A stretch of DNA of 64,000 nt. Source: Solenopsis invicta (lineage: Eukaryota; Arthropoda; Insecta; Hymenoptera; Formicidae). The position numbers were made by a program, and so were the translations under genes. The stretch covers positions 11,924,141 to 11,988,140 of the forward strand of contig NC_052670.1 of assembly GCF_016802725.1 (NCBI RefSeq), given 5' to 3'. Below, one piece after another: positions 48,246-56,866 of the stretch; position 1 is the stretch's first letter; every line of letters begins with the position of its first letter. The notes under the pieces are model-generated. The model had not been told where the DNA came from. It did not search any database and worked only from the letters and a program-made list of their open reading frames with translations.

Positions 48246-48915
48246 TAATTTCATAGAATAATTATTCATATGTTAATGATATTTACGTGAGAAAAAAGTA
48301 TTTATATATTGTACTATTTTATTATTATATATATTATATTACAAATATTTTATAATTTCATTATTAATATATATATCAATATAAAAAATAAAATCATTAT
48401 TATTTAATATCTATTTTCTTAATTTATTTTTTCCGTACCTGTAATATTAGAAATGAAACCAAAGACATTGCAGCAACCTTACCGAGACAATCCATAACCA
48501 ATTTGTAACATTGCAGAAATCTTGCAAGAAACATTATGTAATATTTCAGAAATGTTTCTTGTAACATTTCTGCAATGTTGCAAATGTAACCGAAACGGAC
48601 ATTTTGACATTTCTGCAATCTTGCAGAGACGTCTCAGAGACATTACGCAATGTTACTGAAATAGTTTCAAGATTTCAATGTAATGTTCCTGCAACGTTGC
48701 AGAAATCTTTTTGTGCTATCAGGGAAGTCTACATACCTAGCCTCTAAGGCATGTACCGTTTTATGAAACGCATATTGCATAATAATAAAGTCGCATTACA
48801 ATATGTTTTAAAGAAGTTTTTATTAGCGAAATTGTTACATAAAGGCTTTCAAGAAGGTAATTAAGTGGCATTTTCATCATGAATACAAGTAAGTATGCAT
48901 ACGTATATATAGATC

Positions 48916-49668
48916 TTTAAGCCTGCCGCAGACGATACGTTTTTTCTTACGGGATTGCTTACGGGCGTGCTCCTATACTGGCAGTCTTACGTGCTCCCGT
49001 ACTGGAAATAGGTAGCTTATAGGCTACGCTACTGGCTTGCGTACTGGATTTTCGTAATAGATCATGTCCTATTTTTCTTACGTGATTCTGTTTTATTGTG
49101 AAAGCCAATCAGGACGCAGTCTGTATAGGTTATACTGGGTTATACCAGGTTATACTGTCGAAGTGTTGTCAAAGTTCAAACGTGAATTCACTTCGCCAAC
49201 ATGACGTCGTGCAGAAATGAAAAGACTTCAAAATAGTCCAAAGAAAGTATTTTATGTTTAATAGAGGCCTACTAATAGGAACCATGTTTATAGGCAATAA
49301 ACACACCAAATTACCATAATAAACACAGTAAAAGTAAGGCATTAAAGAATGTATTGACTGTCGATTCCATAAATGTCGGCGATATTTATTTCGTTGTTGC
49401 AATTTTTCAATAATTAAAAATAATGCAATAGGAATTTTACGATAACGTACAATTGTTGCAATAATTTCATCCATCTCATCTATCTCATCCATATTTAAGC
49501 GTGCCGCTTCTATGAAACAAATTTCAATTGCTCAGTCCATACAAAAACTCGCACTGTGTGAAGCCACGGCCAGTACCACTGCCAATACCATTGCCCGTAC
49601 GGTAGCAAGTAAGAAAATCCAGTTAAAAATCCAATAAAAAAAAACGTATCGTCTGCGGCAGGCTTAAA
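48916..49668. mobile_element. TTAA-flanked element with GCCTGCCGCAGACG ends
   Basis: TTAAGCCTGCCGCAGACGAT and its exact complement enclose about 750 bp, and the match continues to CGTTTTTT. A minus-strand frame (49169-49492) has KYRRHLWNRQS, faintly like the start of Harbinger transposases, but it is short and unsupported. TTAA on both sides may be a target duplication or part of the ends. Confidence 0.65.
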
Positions 49669-49763
49669 GCCTTACTTTGAAGTCAAAATGTAAAACTAAT
49701 CTACAAATTTTAGTAATCATAGGCAAGATTACTAAAAAAGAAACCATATAAAATGTTCATGAA

Positions 49764-50546
49764 GTGATCAGCGAAGGATCAAATCACTGTGAAAAGATGG
49801 TCAATGAGAAAGTAACTACCAGGCCTACAAGTGACATGCGCAAAGCTTTGCAAAAAAATGTTGAATGTCTTCCTAAAATGTTAAGCAAAGAATCAGATCA
49901 TTGTGAAAAGATGAATGTTGAGAAAGTAGCCACCAGGTCTGCGAGTAGCAATCCCAAAGAATCCTTGCAAAAAGATATTGATTGTCTTTCTAACATATTA
50001 AGCAAAGAATCAGAACATCGTAAAAAGCTGGTCGACGAGGAAATAATCATCTGGCCTACAGGTGACAGGTCCAAAGAAGCATTGCAAGAAAAATGTTCAA
50101 TATCATTCTAAAATCTTAAGCAAAGAATCAGGACATTGTGAAATCAGTAACGAAAACAATGAATCTCTTTCAAATTTAGGTTGGTTATTTTAGTTTGATT
50201 TTAAGTAAAGTATAAATATAAATTTATATTTATATTGACACATTTTTCAGATAATAACGATGATCAGAACAAAAGCTTTGCTGAAGCTTTTACATTACCT
50301 ACTGAATACTTGCCCAAGAAAAAGAGAGTTAAATTAGAAGCTACTGACAAACGTAAATTACCTTCAGTTGGAACCTCCGAAGAATGGTGGAAAGTTGAGA
50401 TGGAGAAGGAACAGCAGAAAAAAATTAAGCAGAAAAGAGTTTAAAAAAAAGTTACTACAAGAGCAAAAGAAAAAATTAGCAGAAGAGAAGCGAAAGTTAC
50501 AAGAGGAAATGAAAGCGATTCAAAACAAGATTAAAAATGAAATCTG
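49764..50546 (+). pseudogene. Decayed coiled-coil gene with 39-residue repeats, unrecognised
   Basis: Four repeats of 117-118 bp start near 49764, 49881, 49998 and 50116. Each encodes a unit like LSKESDHCEKM, then VEKVATR, then KESLQKDIDCL. A probable intron (from about 50180 to the ttttcag at 50250) leads to a second part with a nuclear-signal-like PKKKRVK and, after a frame change at an eight-A run near 50447, a charged coiled coil (KKKLAEEKRKLQEEMKAI). Frame changes near 50090 and 50447 break it. No family is recognised; it could be host or element-derived. Confidence 0.5.
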
Positions 50547-50822
50547 ACAAAGAATGTTTAATAATTTGATCATTAGTATTATTAAAAGTATTACAAGTAT
50601 TATTAAAGTATTATTACTTAGATTATTTATGATAAATATGCTCATTTATTAAGTATGTTGTGAGAAATATTTTATTGTGAGATGTAAACTATAATATTTA
50701 AAAATTTTTAAATAAAAACTAAAAACGCTAATTTATTATATCTATTTATTTAACTTTAAAAAAATATTAGTAGTATAGTAAGGCGGATTCTAACTCAGGG
50801 ATCTGAGGGGGGTGCGGGGCCA

Positions 50823-51165
50823 GGGGGGAAATTTCACGACGCGTCTTTGCCGTACTGACCATGATGATGTCACGTGAGGGGAGCGGGAGGAACATTTCAC
50901 AGCATGTATTTGTCGTGCTAACCACGCCTTGAAGGGAGGGGGTGATGCCACATGCCTACTCGCTCGCACGCCAATGTTCTTTTTGCCGTGCTAACTGCGT
51001 TTTGGTGGCGTTGTCACCTCGATTTGTGCGGGGGCAGGGGGAATTTCACGGCACGCGTCTTTGCCGTACTGACCGTGATGATGTCACGTGGGGGGAGCGG
51101 GAGGAACATTTCACGGCATGTATTTTGTCATTCTAACCACGCCTTGAAGAGAGGGGGTGATGCCA
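50823..51165 (+). repeat. Two direct copies of a GC-rich repeat of about 215 bp
   Basis: TCTTTGCCGTACTGACC through GATGATGTCACGTG, GGGAGCGGGAGGAACATTTC and ACCACGCCTTGAAG occurs from 50843 and again from 51058. The GC-rich G-run context continues to about 51560 in weaker copies. No coding signal. Confidence 0.8.
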
Positions 51166-51689
51166 CCTCGCGGCGTTAGCATAGATGACATTACGTAAGC
51201 ACTGTGCTCTCACTCCTTCCTGTATACCTTCTTGCTCGCACGTCAACGCTCTCAGTCGCCGTCTTGGAGAAGGGGTGATCTCACCTCGCGATGCTAATTA
51301 TAGCATAGGTGATGGAATCGCACATGCGTTTTCTTTCTCATTCCCTCCCATATATTGCGCTCATCAGATGATGCGATGCGGTGTGGCGATTCATCATCCT
51401 CCTTCCCCCCATACGTTTTATCCTCGCTCGCTTGCTCATGCTCTCCCACGGCTTATCTTATACTTCGCACGCCAATGTTCTCAATCGCACGCGTTCTTAT
51501 TTCTAAAATGAGAACACCTCTAAGCAATTTTTTATCTTACCATGCAGCTTAAATTTTCGATAACACAAGAGATACGTTTTATCAAGAGGTATGACAGTGT
51601 CTTACACCAAGTGACCGTTGCATATTAAACACTTTTTTATAACACGATCGCACTATTGAACGTGCATTTAACGTCTATTGAACCGATTT

Positions 51690-51990
51690 CAAACATCTAT
51701 TAGACGTCTACGTCTACGTCTACCATACGTCTGTCGTACGTCTACCGTACGTCTATCGTACATCGACCATACGTCTACCATACGTCTATTGTACATCGTA
51801 CGTCTATCATACTACTACATTGTACTACAGACGTTCGAGTGTAGTAGTACGTTAGACGTTTGATAATAGTATGGTTGACGATCATACTACTACATTGTAC
51901 TACTGACGTTCGAGTGTAATACGTTAGACGTTTCATAATAGTATGGTTGACGGTTCAACCATACTATTATCAAACGTCTAACGTCTACGA
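51690..51990 (+). repeat. Short ACGTCTA repeats, a 73-bp tandem duplication and an inverted partial copy
   Basis: Many ACGTCTA/TACGTCT units (51695-51805) are followed by two direct copies (51807-51880 and 51881-51952) of a segment with ACTACTACATTGTACTAC and TTAGACGTTT. An inverted piece (51954-51988) can pair with the end of either copy. This lies just left of the Polinton genes and could be part of its terminal region; I could not find a partner at the right. Confidence 0.75.
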
Positions 51991-52050
51991 ATTATTTATG
52001 TATTACAGGGAAAGATAAAAAAATAAACCATAAATACGTTTATACATTTT

Positions 52051-52599
52051 TTATTTTAAAGCATCTTTTTGACATTGTAACCAATAATTGTATAATTTAA
52101 ATACATTCTGCATAGCACAATTCTTAATATGTTTTGCACATCGTATAGTGTTCGCTGTATCCAAATTATTTAAAGATTCAATGTCTTCATAATCAGCATC
52201 CACGGTCTCGATGATAACATTATTTCTTACATTGACATCAAGTATATTCTTCAACCATTCTCGTTTTTCATGGCCTTTAACGTATACGATAGCTTCATCA
52301 TCATTTTTATCATATACAGCTGTTGAAATCAGGTGCTTCGCTTTCGGATACTGAACTATTCCATCTTCCCATTGTAATCCATGGTGATAAGCAGTCAACC
52401 AAGAAACGCAAGATCTTTCGGATTTTGTCAATGCATTCCATGGCATGGAATTCGTAAAAATGTAATGCGTGAGAACGTTTCCTTGTTTCAATACCGCTAC
52501 TTCCTTTACAATAAATTTTTTTCCAATGGTGAATCCTTGCAGATCCACAAATGTTGGCACAACCATGACAAGTAATTTTTTGAGACTGTACCATATCAC
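52051..52599 (-). CDS. Polinton-associated hypothetical protein with DLQGF motif
   Basis: Up to 182 residues. The likelier start is the Met at 52566 (MVVPTFVDLQGF), because a CAGT initiator-like site and an AATAAAATA box sit upstream with core-promoter spacing. Conserved-looking blocks are FVDLQGF, FIVKEVAVL, HYIF, AYHHGLQWEDG and VYVKGHEKREWL. The layout VDLQGF...KEVAVL recalls motif I of DEDD exonucleases with Gln for Glu, but that is only an impression. An AATAAA lies just past the stop. Confidence 0.65.
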   Translation of the reverse strand: MIWYSLKKLLVMVVPTFVDLQGFTIGKKFIVKEVAVLKQGNVLTHYIFTNSMPWNALTKSERSCVSWLTAYHHGLQWEDGIVQYPKAKHLISTAVYDKNDDEAIVYVKGHEKREWLKNILDVNVRNNVIIETVDADYEDIESLNNLDTANTIRCAKHIKNCAMQNVFKLYNYWLQCQKDALK

Positions 52600-52644
52600 A
52601 AAATATCTCGGTATTTTATTAAAGATATTTGCTAACGCTGCATT

Positions 52645-53875
52645 TTACATGATTTTGCGCACAACGTTAGACAATGGACAGTATTCAATTACACGATCAT
52701 GTAAGATAAGGCAATAGGCGGTAGTGCTCGCTGGCACATTTTCTTTGCAATCAAATTCAATGCGTACGTCCACAGTAGCACTTTTGATGGACTCGTTTTG
52801 CCGCGAGCAATCAATCACTGTAAAAGGTCCTCTTTGCAGAAATGTGACCACGTTAAGCAGCGTATCGTAGCAATCACGTCCATAATAAGATTTACGAAAA
52901 CGTTGGTACATGTCAAACAGGATGGAGTATCTAGATTTACGAAAGTCTAGATTCAAGTCATCGTACGGATAAAATTCAGAGTTGAGATAAAGTTTCACAT
53001 TGATCAAATTACAATCGTCAAAAATAGTAGCATCTTGAGACATGATATTCTTGCGACCGGTCTGTAGTGCAAAGATAACGAATCGAGGCTTTTCTAATTG
53101 TGTTGCAGTTTTAACAGTCCACGAATGTTTGGTTGTGCTCTGCAGCAAGGGGTACTCATACAGATCCCAGGAACGAAAACTCATACTTAGATATCGCCCG
53201 CTTTCCAAAGCTCGTAGTATGGACAATTTATTGACTTCATTTAACGTAACATGTGGCATTCGCCACTGTACTTTGAACAATTCAATTTCCGGTTCCGTCG
53301 TTCTATTCGTTGCCACAATAGAATTGTTATCATTGCGCGCTCGTATCAAAATTAATTCATGGCGTGCGTTAACAACCATGCGTTTGTAATCCTCGCAAAA
53401 GCCCAGCAGTAAATTTAGCGGCACGCAAAAATTGAAATAATTTTCCCACAGAGTGGACGACATGTCCCATCCGGCATTCTGCATTATCATTCCTTTGTCA
53501 AACGTAAGAGATACATAGTTCTTTAGAGTACTAGTGATTCCAACGTTTCTGTTGCGATCAATTTCCACACCGTTGATTTCATATCGAATTTCATCAAACA
53601 TGAACGCTACACAATTATTTCCAAGTTTTATTTCTGATGCATCATCGTCATCATCATCATTTTTTTTTTCTTCACTAATCTTCCTTCGACATAGAGAAAA
53701 CTTTCGCACGGCAATGTGTATAAATCCTGTTGTTGTATAGGTATCCTTATTTCATCACTATGTCCAAACGTAGTGTTGGCGTACGGATTGTACGAGTGAG
53801 TTTCAATCTTGCTATCGACAAAGATCGACTCACCTCCAATGTTTAGAATATCAAATATCTCAAAAATTTTGTACG
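52645..53875 (-). pseudogene. Major capsid protein (double jelly-roll type), frameshifted
   Basis: The 354-residue C-terminal part is open. The N-terminal part (IFDILNIGGESIFVDSKIE, SYNPYANTTFGHSDEIRIP, LYTLPCESFLYVEG) is in another frame; the two meet at a ten-base A run (T run 53660-53669 on the plus strand). Blocks such as FMFDEIRYEINGVEI, FNFCVPLNLLLGFCEDY, WDLYEYPLLQ and PFTVIDCSRQNESI match the capsid protein of arthropod Polintons. No ATG precedes the N-terminal part before a TGA at 53892. A one-base sequencing or replication slip at the A run would explain the break. Confidence 0.75.
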
Positions 53876-54024
53876 GTGAATCCCAGTGATCTCAAATATG
53901 CAACGTTTGATGGAGTAAGTTTCTTTTTACCAAGCAATTGGATATTCTTGATTGCTGTCTTTTTGATTGTTGTGATCTTCTTGTTGCAAATTGTGTCTCG
54001 CTCTTGCTCATTCAGCACGAGCAT
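53860..54024 (-). CDS. Small basic Polinton ORF, 54 residues
   Basis: Opens with ATG at 54024 and ends TGA at 53860, overlapping the start of the capsid gene in another frame. It is Lys-rich (CNKKITTIKKTAIKN) with a C-terminal LTPSNVAYLRSLGFTV, a motif like those ending small adjoining ORFs in other Polintons. No function is proposed. Confidence 0.45.
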   Translation of the reverse strand: MLVLNEQERDTICNKKITTIKKTAIKNIQLLGKKKLTPSNVAYLRSLGFTVQNF

Positions 54025-54026
54025 CT

Positions 54027-54771
54027 CATGTTATTGTCTTCGTATGTGCAATCTAACAGTAATCTCTTCTCCACGGAAATCAATTAATCAACCGTTTTGA
54101 TCCACAATGCGAATAGTCAAATTAAGAATGCTCCGTACGACGATCGGAAGGTAAATGATCTGTGCAGGTGTTTCCGAGATTTTATACCCGGGAGGAACAC
54201 TCGGTGAAAATTCATGTATCGTATGCACGCACTTGTCGTTGCTATACGCACCAGCGGTCAGGTTACATTCTATGCGAATAATGTTTACATTGATTATATT
54301 TATAGGTAAGTCTGATTCGTGCCATTGTCGAGGTTCAAGCATACGATTTGAGGAAAATCCCAACAACGATCCAATGTTGTCGGATTTGCTAAAATTTATT
54401 CGATAAAAGCACTTGATCTTGCTCTTCATCGTATTATTGTTGGCGCAAATCATCACCTCGTTATCTTCGTCTTCATCAATCTTTTTACAAAGCAACTTCT
54501 TCCTAGTAACATCATTTGAGACATGAGATATAGCATGTCTCAGATACTTGTCAATGTCACGCAGTTCGTACGATCCTTCGGGAATGATAACTTCCTTGTC
54601 GTCTTTGTCATAGTAAAATTTGTTATTTGAGGAATTTATATTAGGTATCGTATTGTAGGTTTCAAAGTCTGTCAGACCGAGCTCGTAATCACCATCGCTT
54701 AAATCTACAGCTGGAAAGTAGCTTACCGCGAGGACGTTACTTTTGCCGGTTAACGTAAACGTCAGTGACAT
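54027..54771 (-). pseudogene. Minor capsid (penton-like, single jelly-roll) protein with premature stop
   Basis: Starts at MSLTFTLTGKSNVLAVSYFP. This Met is preferred to the upstream one at 54855 because a TCAGT initiator and a TTTAAAG box lie 11 and about 40 bases before it, and because it avoids overlap with the protease gene. Blocks DLSDGDYELGL, FYYDKDDKEVIIPEGSYEL, CFYRINFSKSDNIGSLLGFS, CNLTAGAYSN and IHEFSPSVPPGYKI fit the arthropod Polinton minor capsid. A TGA at about 54100, after VDQNG, stops the frame; the same frame then continues with LINFRGEEITVRLHIRR to TAA, so a CGA-to-TGA change has probably removed some 20 residues. Confidence 0.75.
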
Positions 54772-54784
54772 GTTGTATACTGAG

Positions 54785-55177
54785 TTAAATAGCGAAATGT
54801 TGATCTTTAAATTGATTGTCAACCGACTGTAGAAAACGTAGGCATAGTTGACCACAGTTGCTTTGATTGTAACGTTGATAACGCGCGTGATTGTACTCGA
54901 TACGTGTCACATCACTGTTAAAGTATCGCACCAATTCTTGTGGTGGTCGAAGATTACCAAAACTGTCGAAATATATAGCACGATTCCCCCTCTTTGCGTA
55001 CGCCACCCAATGAGTACCCGGTCCTTCGACACTGTCCAAATTCATGATACCGCTCTCGTTTCGGCGTGCTCCCCCCGTTGGTAATGAAGTACGCATAAAA
55101 ATTCCTCGGAAATGTGGAATGCGCATACGTTTTGCTAGTTGAAGTAATTCAAGGTTTGTAGTAACACCTTTTGGCAT
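54785..55177 (-). CDS. Adenovirus-type cysteine protease (virion maturation)
   Basis: About 130 residues from MPKGVTTNLELL at 55177, chosen over 55273 because the upstream part overlaps the PLA2 gene. The triad is visible: His in GPGTHWVAYAK, acidic residue in IYFDSFGN, Cys in NQSNCGQLCLRFL. Family members (C5/Ulp1-like) cut capsid precursors during assembly. No disabling change seen. Confidence 0.88.
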   Translation of the reverse strand: MPKGVTTNLELLQLAKRMRIPHFRGIFMRTSLPTGGARRNESGIMNLDSVEGPGTHWVAYAKRGNRAIYFDSFGNLRPPQELVRYFNSDVTRIEYNHARYQRYNQSNCGQLCLRFLQSVDNQFKDQHFAI

Positions 55178-55187
55178 TTTTAATGTT

Positions 55188-55811
55188 TCATCGACATTTT
55201 TTTTTTTTTCTTCTTGATACTGCTCCGCCGCGCTTATACGGAGCGAGATAAACTCCATGACCTTCCATGACACGATTATGACGTTTTAATTCCTCCAGTT
55301 GACGCTGTGCCGCTTTGTTATCATTTACGGCCTTTGCTACTCCAGCCGCTCCTCCGACCAATGACCCGAGAACTCCCAACAATGGCAGGACGGGTAGGAT
55401 ACCACCACGTTTTGCTACCGGAAGTATCCGCTTGCGTGTTGTCTTCTTTTTCTTCTTTGATTTCAGACCCATACCGATTTTCATCTTGGTTTTCATAGCC
55501 GCCCAAATTGCTGTCGCAGCAGCTTTCTCTCCGAGACTTGAATCTCTCGCTGTAATGCGTTTCCGTGCTTTCGAGGCGAGTATATTATCAGCCACGTGTC
55601 TTTTCGCGAGATCGTTGCTGTGCGAATAGGCTATGTCATGCTCACGACACGCCGCATCCAATGGATTGATGCCTCGGTCACCTCGAGCCAATCGCTCTTC
55701 TAAACGTGTTCCTGGACCGCAATACTGATAACCGGGGATATGTAATTCGAAAGGAAGTGCATTAATCGCGCGATTTAACAAACCGCAGCCTTTCGCAGGC
55801 ATTCGCAGCAA
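55188..55811 (-). CDS. Virion protein with parvovirus-like phospholipase A2 domain
   Basis: 207 residues. An N-terminal PLA2-type domain has the calcium loop YCGPGT near residue 31 and the catalytic pair in CREHDIAYSHSND near 55. A basic stretch (KSKKKKKTTRKR) follows, then a hydrophobic Gly-rich segment (ILPVLPLLGVLGSLVGGAAG), and a basic tail (RRKKKKCR). Domains of this kind help parvoviruses leave endosomes. The basic-hydrophobic remainder is reminiscent of adenovirus core and membrane-lytic proteins; its role here is inferred. The Met at 55802 is also possible. Confidence 0.75.
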   Translation of the reverse strand: MLRMPAKGCGLLNRAINALPFELHIPGYQYCGPGTRLEERLARGDRGINPLDAACREHDIAYSHSNDLAKRHVADNILASKARKRITARDSSLGEKAAATAIWAAMKTKMKIGMGLKSKKKKKTTRKRILPVAKRGGILPVLPLLGVLGSLVGGAAGVAKAVNDNKAAQRQLEELKRHNRVMEGHGVYLAPYKRGGAVSRRKKKKCR

Positions 55812-56050
55812 TTCTTTCTCAACGGTGCCGGACCGTCTATATGCGTATGCTGAGACGGTAAATTATAATGTTTGAAACACCGACGGTACTGTTGAACCTC
55901 CGAATCTGTTTTTATATGTTTGGGCAATTTGTCCCATAAATGATCGATGTAATTGTGAAACTTTTGTAGCAAAACAACTTTTGGTATATATTTTAACTGT
56001 TCGCTAGTCAAACTGTGTACATCACAGATATCTGACACGATAAGAAACAT
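55775..56050 (-). CDS. Small Cys-rich Polinton protein, 91 residues
   Basis: First ORF of the minus block. It contains LLQKFHNYIDHLWDKLPKHI and a C-terminal THIDGPAPLRKNCCECLRK with a Cys cluster. It overlaps the PLA2 gene by 37 bases. A TCAGT initiator lies ten bases upstream of its ATG. Function unknown. Confidence 0.6.
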   Translation of the reverse strand: MFLIVSDICDVHSLTSEQLKYIPKVVLLQKFHNYIDHLWDKLPKHIKTDSEVQQYRRCFKHYNLPSQHTHIDGPAPLRKNCCECLRKAAVC

Positions 56051-56149
56051 TTTGCATACTGAGCGATTTCACTCTACGCGCCTCTATAAATAGAAGCTAC
56101 CCGCAATAGAAATTTTTCAGTTTATTGTTACCGTAGAGGGAAAGAAAAT
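56051..56149. promoter_or_regulatory. Bidirectional core promoter with one shared TATA box
   Basis: TATAAATA at 56085-56092 reads TATTTATA on the other strand. A plus-strand initiator TCAGT (56117-56121, A at 56119) is 34 bases downstream of the box. A minus-strand TCAGT (56062-56058, A at 56060) is 32 bases away on the other side. These distances fit TATA-initiator pairs in arthropods. The plus leader would be about 31 bases, the minus about 10. Confidence 0.7.
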
Positions 56150-56839
56150 ATGCGGTTTGTGCGGCAACCGCAGGCAATTAGAGTAATTAATTTTGATGAT
56201 AAGGTAACACCCGAAATAAAAACACGCAGACATGGAAATATGCTACCGATTTCTATACGTGGCATCATTTGCGGTCCATCAAATTGTGGCAAGACAAACG
56301 TGTTGATAAGCATGTTGGAAAGCCCGCACGGTGTACGTTTCGAGAACGTGTATGTGTACTCGAAATCGCTTCAGCAGCCGAAATATCGATATCTGGAAAA
56401 CTTATTAACACCGATTGAAGAAGTTGGGTATTTTGCATTCTCCAACAACAGCAACGTCATTCCTCCGAGCGAAGCGCTTCCGAATTCCATCTTTATCTTT
56501 GATGATGTAGCATGCGACAAGCAAGATACGATAAAAGAGTACTTTGCAATGGGCCGGCATGCTAACGTTGACTGCTTCTATCTCTGTCAGACGTATGCCA
56601 AGATACCGAAGCATCTTATACGTGACAACGCGAATTTGTTAATTATGTTCAAACAGGATGGCACCAATCTGAAGCATGTATACAACGATCATGTAAACAC
56701 TGACATGTCTTACAAGGATTTCTGCGATTTATGCCAGATTTGTTGGCAACAAAAATATGGATTTCTAGTAATAGACAAGGACAGCGCGCTTGTCGATGGA
56801 AGATATAGAAAAGGATTTAACGACTTTGCAATACCGTAG
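56150..56839 (+). CDS. Genome-packaging ATPase (FtsK/HerA superfamily)
   Basis: 229 residues. Walker A GPSNCGKT near residue 43 and Walker B SIFIFDDV near 115, then a Gln in YLCQTYAKIP that suits sensor I. This A32-like family drives DNA into capsids in Polintons and related viruses. The frame is intact. Confidence 0.9.
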   Translation: MRFVRQPQAIRVINFDDKVTPEIKTRRHGNMLPISIRGIICGPSNCGKTNVLISMLESPHGVRFENVYVYSKSLQQPKYRYLENLLTPIEEVGYFAFSNNSNVIPPSEALPNSIFIFDDVACDKQDTIKEYFAMGRHANVDCFYLCQTYAKIPKHLIRDNANLLIMFKQDGTNLKHVYNDHVNTDMSYKDFCDLCQICWQQKYGFLVIDKDSALVDGRYRKGFNDFAIP

Positions 56840-56866
56840 AATGATTAGTTGTTGTCGATACGTTGA

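Larger units (their letters stand above)
38865..48724. mobile_element. Candidate 9.86-kb DNA transposon with CCCTGATAGCACA ends
   Basis: CCCTGATAGCACA at 38865 and its reverse complement at 48712-48724 are followed inward on both sides by degenerate subterminal motifs (TTGCAGAAAT, TTGCAAATGTAA, GTAATGTCTCTGAGAC). This end structure suits CACTA-like elements. The genes inside are a tnp2/KDZ-like transposase and a DUF4806 gene. A 2-bp AA flanks both ends. The two ends may instead belong to two separate short elements. Confidence 0.45.

Noticed and set aside
49169..49492. Minus-strand frame as a Harbinger transposase
   Set aside because: Similarity limited to about ten residues (YRRHLWNRQS); no DDE core.
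51185..51552. Open frames in the GC-rich repeat area
   Set aside because: Repeat-derived and Ser/His-rich by composition; frames overlap and lack homology.
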